A model generated the notes under the pieces. That model saw nothing but the letters and a program-made list of their open reading frames with translations. It had not been told where the DNA came from and did not search any database. Position numbers and translations under genes: made by a program. This document shows, one piece after another, positions 11,451-23,600 of a DNA stretch of 64,000 bases (positions are counted from its first letter, which is position 1; every line of letters begins with the position of its first letter). This stretch comes from Liriodendron chinense (Eukaryota; Streptophyta; Magnoliopsida; Magnoliales; Magnoliaceae): assembly GCA_003013855.2 (NCBI GenBank), contig ML058577.1, positions 62,001-126,000 of the forward strand, written 5' to 3'.

Positions 11451-13399
11451 GCTTACTGGGTAAACTGTGGCACCCGCACGTGATATAATGGCCCGTTTGG
11501 CACCCTGGATTCTAGGAGAAAGTGAGGGAAAGGAGGAGAAACTGGTTGCTTTATTATGTTTGGCACCATGGATTTGAAGAGAAGTGGATTTGAGTGGAAT
11601 CCAGGAGAATTCAAAAAGGCACTTTTAGCCCTTTTTCAAATCCTCAAAAAAAGGTGGGATTTGAGGAGAAATCCTTCCCAACGTGGGACCCACCATAATA
11701 TGTCCCTAACTATGGGTGGGTTGAACTACATGTAAAAGGTAGGTTGACCAACTATTCCAGTGTTCCTGACCCTACTTCCCTGGTGTGTTAAAAGTCAAAT
11801 TAGCTTCTGAAAACACGTAGTATTTCCAGAGTGAGAGGTAAAAAAGAACAAAATACCAGGTGAAATCTACACCTAAACGAAATAAAAAACCTAGAACCGT
11901 ATTTTACTATACATTTTAACCTACTTACCGTACCTAAATTTTTAGCTCCGATTATGCTATCCATATACCACCCTAATTTTAAATGTGGCAGGTAAGGAAG
12001 TACAAACTAAAGAGAGTTTAGAACCGACGGTTTGTTTTTGAGACCTTAACTAAACTTCACCTTAGCCACTCTTAAGTATAGTACCGTAGGTGAAGAGGAG
12101 TGAAGAGGAGTTTAGGTACCTCGGTTTGCCCGATATTCCAGAATAGGCGCGACAAGTAAGTAAAAAAAGTCGAGTAAAATCCGTGCTCGTGTCTTAGGTC
12201 CGTATGAGTTTCGAGTCCACAATCATGCCATATGAAATAGCGGGGATAAATGACCTCCATTGAAACCTTCTTGGGGCCTAAAGTAATGTTTATTTTTCAT
12301 CCAAACCTGCTCATCAGGTGGCAGAGACATGGATGAATGAAAAATACAAATATCAGCTTAATCCAAAACTTCTGTAGCCCCCAAGAGATTTTCAACGGTA
12401 ACCATTCAACTCCCACCGTTTTTAGTAGTGTAGTTTACTTGAACTTTAGATATGCATCAATTTTGGATGGCATGGATAAGATACATACAACACGGTGGGC
12501 CCCACATAGTTTACTCAGTACGCTACTTAATCCCAATCCGCGTTCGGACTGTAGAGGCCTCGAAATTCCCAAGCGACATAGGTGGGACGATATGATACTA
12601 TAACACCGGCCAACACACAAAGTTCAGGACGGTCTATCTATTAAGATCTACCACCAGAAGATCCTAGCCATCCGAACGTTGGCCTTGAAATACACCAAAA
12701 AAACAAAAGCAAAGGGTTAAGAGCCAATACCCAGAAGGAAACAGTGATTAAAATGTTAGATTAGAGTTGTTTCGGAGCTGTAGCCCATCCAGATTAGCCT
12801 CCACTAGATGGACGGTACCGATCTACCATTCTTCAGACACTTGTACGGATAAATATAAGTCATACAGGTGCTCCGTATATCGCGTGTATATGTGCCGGTT
12901 ATTCCCGCTCATTTAGGTTTAGTTTTCAAGTTTCGCTCAAAACGCGCGGGGCATATCGCTTCCAGCAAGTTTAAACTAAAAGCAACCTCGGTCCATGTCA
13001 GCAAAGACAGCCACGTCATTGAAAACCGGTCGCGCCTCTCCCGATGGCGATAGAAATATATTGTGGTTTTCAAAATATTAGATAGGCCCACCAATGGTTG
13101 GACCAGCTGGTACAACTCTCTTCAGTTCCTACGAGTAGGCTTAATAGTTCACTGATCCATACAGTTGAAATAATGGCTTGCTCTGTAGATGGTCACCAAC
13201 CAAAAGTTCCTCATCTACAAACATCCCAGCCATTGAATCTTTGGCCTTTTTTGGAATGCATTTGGACCATGTTTTGTCTAATCTTTTAACCTTCTATCTT
13301 TATCGTCGTTGACAACACTCATGCATGGGCCATGCATAGCTGACTCTATACTAACGGTTCGGATCACTGATATGGGCCCACTTTTACAATGCAGTACAA
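11451..13399. other. Non-coding flank of the kinesin gene with a half foldback element
   Basis: 12250-12510 matches the interior and right end of the foldback class (CCATGG..ACATACAACACGGTGGGCCCCAC) but lacks a left TIR. The rest has no supported gene; its short open frames show no family similarity that I recognise. Confidence 0.5.
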
Positions 13400-14422
13400 A
13401 TTACATTTTAAACCATTAAGAAGCTGAAATGATACGGTACTCTGCAGAGCACGGACAATTATAAAATGCACACGCACATGCACATCTCTAGATTATAAGA
13501 ACTGGATTTAGAAAAAGCCACCTGATCAATTGTCATTTACTCATTTAATTTGAATTAAAGGCCCTGTTTTAATGGACACTGATCTAACGGTTAAAATAGA
13601 CCGAGTAAACCCGCTGTTGGGATTTTGCCACGTGTATGCAAGACCCACGATCCAGACGGTTTGATTTCAGTTTACATGTTTTCATGTGTCTGCATTACTG
13701 CAATCACCGTGATAAAAGCTCCGATACTCTGGCGGAGTGCCATGGATGATAAGCAGGCACTTATAAATTACTTACAGAATTCCATACGTGGCATACAAGT
13801 CATCCTAATTAAACTGTCCAAATTATGGTTCCTAATCTAAATGCACGGTGAAGCCGTTCATGGACATTGATTGGACGGTTAAAAACCCACCAAAAAAAAT
13901 AATCGAATGGCCGGATTTGAACAAACTGGTTTCTATGGGACAATGACTGATCCATAGTTGTTTTCACCTAGTTTTTAGTTTGAGTTTATATATGCCACGT
14001 GTATAATTTCTGTATGCCCGCGTATCAAGCGACATACGCTGCCAGAGTACCAAATAATTCCAAGCTATCTGAGTCTCTCTTGCTCTCTTTTATTTCCTAC
14101 GCTAGTTTGGGGGGGGGATTGGACCTTCCCATCTGCGACGACGACTCCCCTGTCTTAATAAAAGGAAGAAAACACCGGCACGTTTCTCTCTTCCATGAAA
14201 ACGGACGACTATCTGCAGCCAACCAGACCTGCTGCAATGACCGCCACCTCTCCTCTCTTCTGACTAATACTTTAAAAGCGCCAAAGCAGGTGAATTTAAA
14301 AGAGTAAGCTTCACAAAAGAAAATCACATCCTTCCCTTCCCTTTGGGAGCATGTGATATCTGACGGATTCTTCTCTCCTCTTTTCAGCGAAAGAAAAGAA
14401 GAAGAAGAAGGTTGTTGGATCC
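13400..14422 (+). promoter_or_regulatory. Probable promoter and 5' UTR of the kinesin gene
   Basis: No transposon is recognisable here. A TATA-like TTTATATA lies at 13986-13993, followed directly by a G-box CACGTG at 13996-14001. The last 350 bp before the ATG are rich in CT and GA tracts, as in many plant 5' UTRs. The TATA position would imply a leader of roughly 400 nt. The transcription start cannot be fixed from sequence. Confidence 0.4.
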
Positions 14423-14775
14423 ATGGCTGCATCTTCTTCCAGAGGAAGGAGCAGCTCTCCTTTCGGCTTCCGGAAGCCTTCAAGCCCATACTCGTCGACT
14501 TCTTCCTCTTCGTCGCTGATGAATGGGAGGCTCATTCCTCGGTCCTGCTCCTCCTCAGCTTCTTCTCAGTTTTACAACTCCGGCAATGGGATCTCGACCA
14601 GATCCATGACGCCGAACCGTGGCCGCTCCGATTCCGGTCTTTATTCCGGCTCCAAGGCCCAGACTACCCGCGCTCCGATCGGTTTTGCTTCCGCGGAGGA
14701 GCTGGTTGCTGAGGCAGCTGATTCGTCTGGATCTGGTGATAGCATTTCGGTCACTGTCCGGTTCAGGCCACTGAG
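14423..14775 (+). CDS. KIN7D: Kinesin-7 exon 1 (N-terminal Ser-rich region, start of motor)
   Basis: Encodes residues 1-117 plus two bases of codon 118. It is rich in Ser and Arg and ends in the first motor strand, SVTVRFRPL. The donor is CTGAG|gtatgg, and the split codon joins exon 2 to give Ser-Glu-Arg-Glu. Confidence 0.95.
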
Positions 14776-17700
14776 GTATGGATAGATCTGGCCTGATTCG
14801 TGCAGATCTCTTGTTTCTTGGATTGGTGGAAATCGGAATCCGGGACCTGCATTCGCAGATCTCCTGCATTTACGAATTGGTGATTTCATTGCCTGCATTT
14901 ATGGATCTGTTTATGCAGTGAGAGGGAATTCCAGCGTGGAGATGAGATCGCATGGTATGCGGATGGGGATAAAGTGGTCCGGAGTGAATATAATCCAGCA
15001 ACGGCGTATGCATTTGGTATTTCTCTTGGATTCTAAATTTTAGATTGGAATATTTGGTTGATGCTAGGAGGAATTGGGGGCTGAAGTCTGATCTGTTATC
15101 CTAGTTTTCATGTTGCCTTTCGTTGGTGCTATTTGGATGCAATTCTACTTTGTTCACGGGCAGAACTATGGAATAGAATGTTTGGTTTTTTCGAACTTAA
15201 GTGTCACTCTAGGCCATGTTTGGTTGGCACTTAAAAATTATTTAATCTCATTTTAATTAACAGTAATTATGTATTAGAGATCATAGTTGATATAATTATA
15301 GGTTATCATTACCAAATTTGCTAACACATAATTATTGTAAAATGAGGTGAGCACATTCTTAAGCGGAACCAAATGGGGCCTTAGCTTTATCTAAAAGGAA
15401 AAACAAGAAAAGTAATTGGTACCGATTGAGATATTTCGTTTTGCTGCTTTGTTGGGGAAAACTAGTCACCAACTAACACATGACAAGGTTCAGTTAAAAA
15501 AAAATGAACAAAGCAATAAACTAATAGAACGATCAATGACTTATAGTTTCTTTCAATTCTAAGAGATGCTGGCGGAGATTCTTAGAGATGAATTCGATAG
15601 AGAGGATGAACACGAAGATGACGAATCAGATGGTGGAAAATGATGGTCAAGTGCCTGTTAGCCTAGCTGGTTGACGCCTTGGCATTTCAAACAACGGGTC
15701 TCAGGTTCGAGACATACTAACTGCACCAGTGGGTGCATTGTGTGACTGACCGTGTGGGTGCGTTGCATGACTAACGGAATAAAAAGTTTCACCTTTCAAA
15801 AAAAAAAAAAGATGGCGGAGGATGGACGACAGTTGCCAAAAGAAATCCTAAAGAAGGAAATAGAGGGAGGCCGAGAAAGGACCTTTCTGTGTATCCAACT
15901 CTCTTTGTGGAAGGATTCTCGAAAGGATGGTTACCTATCAACTTCGCCAGGGTCTTTGGATGCGCTAGAGTAGTCATGGAGGTCGTGATCCCAAAAGATC
16001 GTATCTCGGGGAGGCCTTGAGGGTTTGCGTTTGTTCGAATGGGCTTAGATGAAGAATTAGCTTGAGCGGTTGAAATGTTACATGGCGAGAGCTTCGGTGG
16101 GAAGGGGGTTTGAGTGCAAAAAGGGGCTGTATCTCGGACTTGGGAGGACCTGAAACTCTTAGTGGTTGCCATTACTAAACCAGACGCTGCTATCTCTTAG
16201 ATTAAAGATTGGATTTACGAGTGCTGTAGATGGGGACTGGAACTGTATTCCATTAAATCGATTGGGTATAAATATAATGAAATTTGGATTTGATTGAGCT
16301 CTGGAGTAAATGCTGACTTGCTGATAATGGCAGGAACCTTACATAAAGATGGTCCGATCGCACAAGTTCGCAGATGGGAACAACACTCTTTGTTTGGATT
16401 CGAAGAAGTATGGTTTTTGATTTGGGAGATTCCCTTGGAACTTTGGCATCGCGAGTTCTTTAATGCAACAATGGAGTGAATAGGGGAGTTGATCGCCTTG
16501 ATTCTCTAACAGAGTTGGGAGAGGAAATGGGAGTTGCTAGAATATGTATTTGTTGAAAGAAGGACACACCGGTATTGAAATACATAAGTATGATGATCGA
16601 AGACAAAAGGCTATCTCTGCTAGTCTAAAAGGAAGAGAATATTGTGTCGTATCTTTGCTGGGGAGACATCTGGAGAATGCGGGAGTTCGGAATCGCAACA
16701 TTTGGTCATGATGCCCGATTGAGTACGAGTGAAGAAGCACAGGTCACAGCTTCCGGCGGAGTATCGCACCATGAGGCGACATGTGCGACGTTGATAGGAG
16801 CAGAGGTAGGTGGGTTCACACCCAATGAGCAACACCCCGAATTGTTTCGGTGCTCCGAGGGTAAAACATATGGCATGCAGGACGAGCCGAACCAATTTCA
16901 AATGGGAGGTTCGGGATGAGAGGCTAGCTCTAAACCTTGGGAAGATGCCACGTTGCAGCCGATAGTGGTCGATCGACCGAGCTCTGGAGTAGAGACTAAG
17001 ACACATGTCCCCAAGCTTAAAGAGAGAAACACGTGCCTTCCAAAAGATAAGCGAGCGCCTAAGTCTCGTGAGTCGATGGAAGCGGAGACTACTTCTGTGT
17101 GAAGTCCACATGCGGGAGACGACTTGAGCACCCTCTGTACGCCACATGCAATCCCAATCATGTGCGAAGGGCTTAGAGGCTTTCTTCCCCTATTCACATT
17201 GAGCTTGACAAATTCTTCCATAAGGAGGATGTGATTAGGAGAATTGGCGATGCCAATACTGCCAGCCCACTGCAGATCCATAACATTGAGAAGGAGCTCC
17301 AGATCATCGAATCGGAAGTTCATCAAGGAGCAGACTCCGAAGGTGTAGAAGATGATGAGGATTTTGACGGGGATGTCTCTGAAGTAGATACTATCGACCA
17401 CAAAGATATGCTTCTGACTATGGTGTTGGAAGAGGAAGATTGCCTTGAAGAGGCTCTTCTAGTCACGCCTCTATGTGCGGAAAGGATGGAGATTGTGCTT
17501 GTTGCTGAGTGGCAATTAGTCATTGTCGAAGTTGAATCAACCCTGAAAGAATTCTCCATCTTGCCAGAGTAGCTGCGGTGGGCTAGAGACGCTCTGGGTC
17601 GCATAGGAGGTCTAGTAGGTATGTCGTACGGGGCTACCGATGAAGATGTTGAGGAGCTTCTTCTCTTCTTTGTCAGAGCAAAGGTAGCTTAGAGGCAATA

Positions 17701-20590
17701 GGAAGCCTGACCTTTAGAACCAGAAAATCCCTAAAGGGATGGAGGGAGTTGATGAGTCCTGAATGCTCTATTAATTATGAGGCAGTGTTTAGATCAATTG
17801 GGGGTAAGAGGGCCAGGTCAGGGAAAGCGGTGGATCAATGATCATTCTTTCTTGGAACATGAAGGGTTTGGGGAGCAAGGATAAGCAGACTCAGGTGTAG
17901 AAAATCCTTAGGAAAGTTAAGGTTGATATAATTGCAATTCAGGAAACCAAGATGCAAGACATCGACAAAGGCCTTCTCCATTCCATTTGGAGAGTGAAGA
18001 ACAAAGATTGGGTTTTCGCTAAAGCAGTAGGAACTATAGGAGGAATTCTTTTAGCTCGGAAAGAGGATAAATGGAAGAAGATTGATGCTCTTGTGGGGAA
18101 CTTTTCTATTTCTATTTTGTTGGGTGAAAGGTCTTTAGGCTTCCGATGGGTTCTCTTGGCTGTTTATCTTGTATCTATCCAATAAGGCAAGAGTTTTGGG
18201 AGGAGCTGGACTCAGTTAGGCAAAAGTGGAATTGTGTGTGGGGGATTTTAACGTGGTTGGGTTCAGTCACGAAAAATCCTCGGGAGGGAAAGTGTTCAAA
18301 AGCATGTCCAAATTTTCTGATTAGGTGAATAGTCACGAAATGGTTGATCTTCCGATGGGAGAGGCTCGGTTCACATGGTCTAACGATCAAGTCAACCCAC
18401 ATATGTCTTGACAAGATAGATTCTTGGAATTAGTCAATTGGATAGAGAAATTTCCCTTAGCTGCTTAGTGTGGCCTTCCAAGAATGATATCGGACCACAA
18501 GCCGATTATCCTTGAAGTCTCGGAGGAAAACTAGGCCCCAGGCCCCTCATATTTGGGTCTTCATGGTTGAAAATCGACGTATTTGAGCAGATGATCGTAG
18601 ATTGGTGGAATTTCTTTGCTGTTGAAGGATATGTAGGTTTTGGACTTACTAGAAAATTAAAGCTTCTTAAAGAAAAGCTCAAAGCTTGGAAGTACGAAGG
18701 CCTAAAAAAGAGAGAAGAATTGTTCGACCAATGGGCAGAAGAGATTCATGCTATTGATCTCTTGGAGGAAGCAGGGGCCAGTTCGGAAGAAGACAAGTTG
18801 AAAAGAGCAGATCTCGTTCTTAAATATGACGCGAAAGCTAAGGAAGAAGAAATCAAATGGATGCAAAGGTCTAGGGCCCCGTGGCTCAAGGAAGGGGATA
18901 AAAATAGTAAATTCTTCCACAACATTGCAAGCGCGTGGGTGAGAGCTAATAGAATATCTAGTCTCCTTGTAAATGGCAACTTAATCATTGGTAAGAATCA
19001 AATTTGCACCTTTTTCGTTGATTACTATAGAGATCTTTTGTCAGCTGTTCACTAGAGAAGGCCTAAGCTGGACTATTTGGAGTTTAATCATATTTCCAAA
19101 GAGGAGGTAGAATCCCTTGAGAAATCATTTTCGGAAGGTGAAGTTTTATCGGCTCTAAAAGGCATGATGGGAGATAAGGCCTCAGGTCCAAACGGGTTTC
19201 CTATTCTATTCTATTAGAGATTCTGACATTTAGTAAAAAAAGATGTTATGGCATTCATAGAGGAATTCTTTGAGTGAGGAAAGTTATCTGTAGATCTTGG
19301 AGCTACATTTGTAATTTCCATCCTTAGAAAAGAAGCAAGGCAGATGAAAGATTTCAGACCGATAAGCCTCTTGGTTGGTCCGTACAAGATTTTGGCTAAG
19401 ATCCTAGCTTCGAGATTCAAGGATATCCTCCTTGACACTATTTTTGAGAATCAAAGAGCGTTTATGAAAGGTAGACAAATTCTCGATGGGGCCCTCGTAG
19501 CTAATGAATGTGTTGACTCCAAACATAAAGGCAAGGGAAGTGGCATCATGGCAAGTTGGACATTGAGAAGGCCTACGACCACGTCGATTGAGACTTTCTC
19601 GACTATATGTTGTTTAGGATGGGTTGTGGCATTGCCTGGAGGAAGTGGACCAAAGCATGTGTCAACTCAATCTTCTTCTCTATTATGCTAAATGGCTCTC
19701 CCAAAGGCTTCTTCAAATCCTCCAGAGGGTTGAGACAGGGAGATCCATTGTCCCCTTACCTGTTCATGGCTATTGGCAAGGCTCTTAGTATGATGCTAAA
19801 AAAGGGAGAAGAGAATGGGCTCTTCAAGGGGTTCAAGATCTCTAAGCATGGGAATTCTATCACTCACGTCCAATAAGCGGATGATACGCTTCTATTTTGT
19901 GATTTGAAGGTAGAGTCGGATGATAACCTTAGAAAGGTTACAGCTTGTTTTGAGGCGGTATTAGGTCTATCTATCAATGCAGGAAAGTCGGAAATGCAAG
20001 GGATTCATACAAATAAGGCAGACCTTCAGGGCCTTGCGAGCATATTTGGGTGTAGAGCAGGAACTTTTCCACCTATATATCTCGGGCCACCTCTGTGTAT
20101 TGGGAAGCCGACGATTAGTCTATGTGATAAGGTGATTGATAGCGGCTAAGTATGGCACTTAGGATGGGGGTTGGTTTGTTAGAAGTTCGTCCATACACAG
20201 AGCGTCCTATCTGTGGAAAATGATCACGGGTATGCAACATCTTTTGCTTTCAGCTCTTACTTCCCACATTGGAAATGGAACTCGTATTCGTTTCTGGGTT
20301 GGTACTTGGGGTGGGAACATCGCCCTTCAGGCTTTATTTCCAAGACTTGCTCGCCTCGCTCTTGACCGCATTGTCCTCCTAACTGATTATTACTTGCTAG
20401 TGGATGAGAAGGTGGTGTGGACTTCGCCATGTCGTAGGAACCTACTTGAGTAAGAAATTTTAGATTTAGCTTGCATCCTGGAGCTTCTAAATTCATATGT
20501 GCGATCAACTTATGAAGCAGATAAGGTTATATGGTTGAAGCATTCGTCTGACACCTTTTCAGTTAAATCTTTTTACTCTCCCACTGCTGT

Positions 20591-20626
<36 letters not shown>

Positions 20627-23600
20627 GTTGCTACTCTTGTTTGGCTTGTCGGGAGGAAGCAAATCCTTACAACCGACAACCTTTAGCGTAGAGCGATGAT
20701 CCTTCCAAATGTGTGCCTTTTGTGTATGGCGAATGAGGAATTGATCGATCATCTATTCATCCACTGCCAATACGCAACCAACATTTGGTCGTTCTTCCTT
20801 AAGTCGATGAACACTATTGGGGTTATGCTGAAGTCTGTCGAAGATCTCCTTTGGGCTTGGCATGGAGGCGGGAAGGGCATTCATGGAAAAGCGGAGTGGA
20901 TGGAAATCTTCTGGGTGATCTGGAAGACAAGAAATGACAGATGCTTTAGAAATGTAGTGGAAAATGAAGAGAAGGCCATTGCTAAGTGAAAAATCTCATT
21001 TCGGATTGCGTTATGTATGCCTAGGGTGTGTCAGGCTCTTGCTTTCGGGCTTTCGTTTCTCTTCTGTTGTTTTGCTTCGGGGTGTATTCTTTTCTCATGT
21101 TTTGTGAGTTTCTAAAAAAGTTTCCGTTACTTCTAAAAAAATAAATAGAATGATGATCAATGGGAAATCATATGCAAAAGAAAACCCGAGACAAATAAAA
21201 TATTGGCTATCACGAACATTGAAATTAATAAAATCTAGATATCAAATTAATATGAATTGAGAAAACTATGTATTCTTTTTTTTTTTTTTTAATGAATATA
21301 GTGAAACTTATGAATCAGTCTTTCCAATGTTAAATGGAATAGATTTTATAGAACATTAGAGAAGTGATGAGGACATCTGAGCACCTTACAGAGTATCTAG
21401 AGGAGGAGGAGATCAGTTCCAATTTCACTTTGGCTTGGTGACCACTATATGGGCCCAGGTGGGCCATATTATAGACCCCGCATGCATGATTGTGCATATT
21501 TGAAGACCCTACATTATGAAGATGCTTGTGGGTTACTTAGTTGGGCCATTTGGACTGTTAGATTTCGATCGTGGACCATTTGGACCGTTGGATCTTGACC
21601 GTGGACCATTCTGACCGAAGGATTATCGTCATTGGACATCTTGATCATGGACCCTGTGGGCCATGAAATAGTTTAGCTCATTTAGTTTGTTTATATGTTT
21701 TGTTATTTTTTTGGTATAGCTTATATTAATGTTGAGATTAGGGAGTTAGGAACAACTTTTATTTCATTGAGCGTCTTTATGTTGAGAATTTTATCTGAGA
21801 GCGTCTTTTTGTAAAAAGTTTTTCTGAGCTATAAAGGGGGAAACAGCCAGCCCTAAGGGATTAATGGATGATTTGAATGAAAACTCTTTGCTTTCCTTGA
21901 AGCTTTCTCTTCCTGTGAATGGATTCTCTTGTGAATGGAGATTGATGGTGTGATGCCAAGTTGTGAAGCCTAATCGTTCATCTCTTATTTCTCTTTGACA
22001 AGGTATTTCTCTCTTGTCTTTCTCATCTTCTTCTCGAATCCCTCTTTTCTTCTACTTTTCTCCTCCAAACCTAAATCCATTTATTCTTTTCTTCTAAACC
22101 TAAACCTACTACCCCAAACCCATCTTCTCTTATCCCTCTCTCCACCAAAACCCAAGTCATTCCATCTCTATTAAGCCCCACACGTACGGGCTGCTTGTCC
22201 GTACATACGACTGTACGGACAAGGTAAGCAACTTATTTGGTGGTATCTAAACTGGCCCTAAGAAACTTGTGGGTTGTAGGCCCATAACCAAAACCATGAG
22301 GACCATCGGCCCATACCCAACCGTTAACAAAAAGAATTACCAATTCGATTTAACAAGAGTACCACAGATGGATGAATCCAAGTAGAATAATAATATAATA
22401 ATAACATGATAGTAAAATATAAACAATGGTTATCTGAATAAAAATATTTTAGCGTTAAATATAAATTAATATTATCTAATGAGAAATAAATAAAACTATG
22501 GGTCTAGGTCTTCCCTAGATCATGTGGAGTGGTTGTTATCGAGCGTGGTTAGAGATGGTAGATGACGGTGTGATTGACAGTTGCTGATAAACAATGACAT
22601 ATATAGTGTAAGGCAATAGTTGTAGGTTTTATAAACAGAAGATGAGGTGGGCCACTTAAGGCCCTATTTGAAGACCAAAAGAAATAGAATGTGCGTGTAG
22701 ATTTGCCTAGTGAGATTGGGTTCAATGGGATAAGATAAAAGTAAGAAGAAAAAGAAAGAAAGTTGGAGGATATAGAGATTTGGAATAGGAAGAGTTGGAA
22801 AGAAAATTTTGAAGGGTTGATTAAAAGGAGTGAGCTTTTGTGATCAAAGATGATCACCAAAAGTCCCCTATTATCTTGTTTTATGAAGAAGTAGTCGTTG
22901 AGGTGACTCTTACCTTCAATCTTGTGGTGTATTTCTCCTTTTTCATTTTCATTTTCATTTTTAGTTTTTGGCATTTTATGTTGGAGTTTAAATTGATGGA
23001 TTCCAATTGAAAAGCTGATTATTGCCTTTGAGATTGAGTAAGTTATGATGGGGACATCAGACCATCACGTTCCTTTTTACGAGTGTACTAGTGTAGGAGA
23101 CGTGTCGTGCCCATCTTGTTGTGGTTCGATGATATTGGAGGAGCACGTGAGGAGCATGTGAGAGGATTACAACAGCAAGAGCATAGCAGATAGGGGGGGT
23201 CAATGGGTCGGGCTTGGCTTGAAAAATCAGAATTTTGAATAGGGCCGGCTCGAAGGCCCATGGTGTGCCGTATAAGCCGTTACGGGACCGTAAAGGCCGT
23301 TACATGAAGGTAATGGTGGCAACCGTTACACGTTATGGGGTCGTAACAGCCATTAACGGCCCGTTGCGCCCCCTATAACGGCTGTAAAGCCTTGTACTAG
23401 CCTGTTATGGGGCAAATACAGTTTTTTTTTTTTTTTTTTTTTCGGATTTTTTTTTCCCACGTTACAGGGCAGATACAAGGTTTTTTGGATTTTTTCTTTC
23501 AACAGAATAAGAGACCGTAACGGCCGTTACGGCCCCATAATAGCCATTACGACCTGTATCGTAAAGGTAACGATGGTGGCCGTTATGACCACCGTTACCG

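Larger units (their letters stand above)
15811..21150 (+). mobile_element. L1-type non-LTR retrotransposon (LINE), decayed
   Basis: ORF1, endonuclease, reverse transcriptase and terminal zinc-knuckle regions occur in the normal L1 order. It is interrupted by many stops and shifts and by an internal deletion near 20150. The 3' end falls in the A-rich stretch around 21110-21150. It is inserted in the sense orientation of the kinesin gene. Confidence 0.85.

Noticed and set aside
14097..14898. Several frames of 74-130 codons on the minus strand and in other + frames over kinesin exon 1
   Set aside because: Shadows of the GC-rich, Ser-rich exon 1.
15659..15713. Possible tRNA gene (A and B boxes)
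   Set aside because: Cannot be folded into a full cloverleaf with acceptor stem; body and A-tail show a SINE.
17323..17604. 93-codon minus-strand frame
   Set aside because: Antisense shadow of the acidic LINE ORF1 region.
22549..22974. 141-codon minus-strand frame
   Set aside because: AT-rich, Phe/Ser/Leu-biased, no domain and no neighbouring gene structure.
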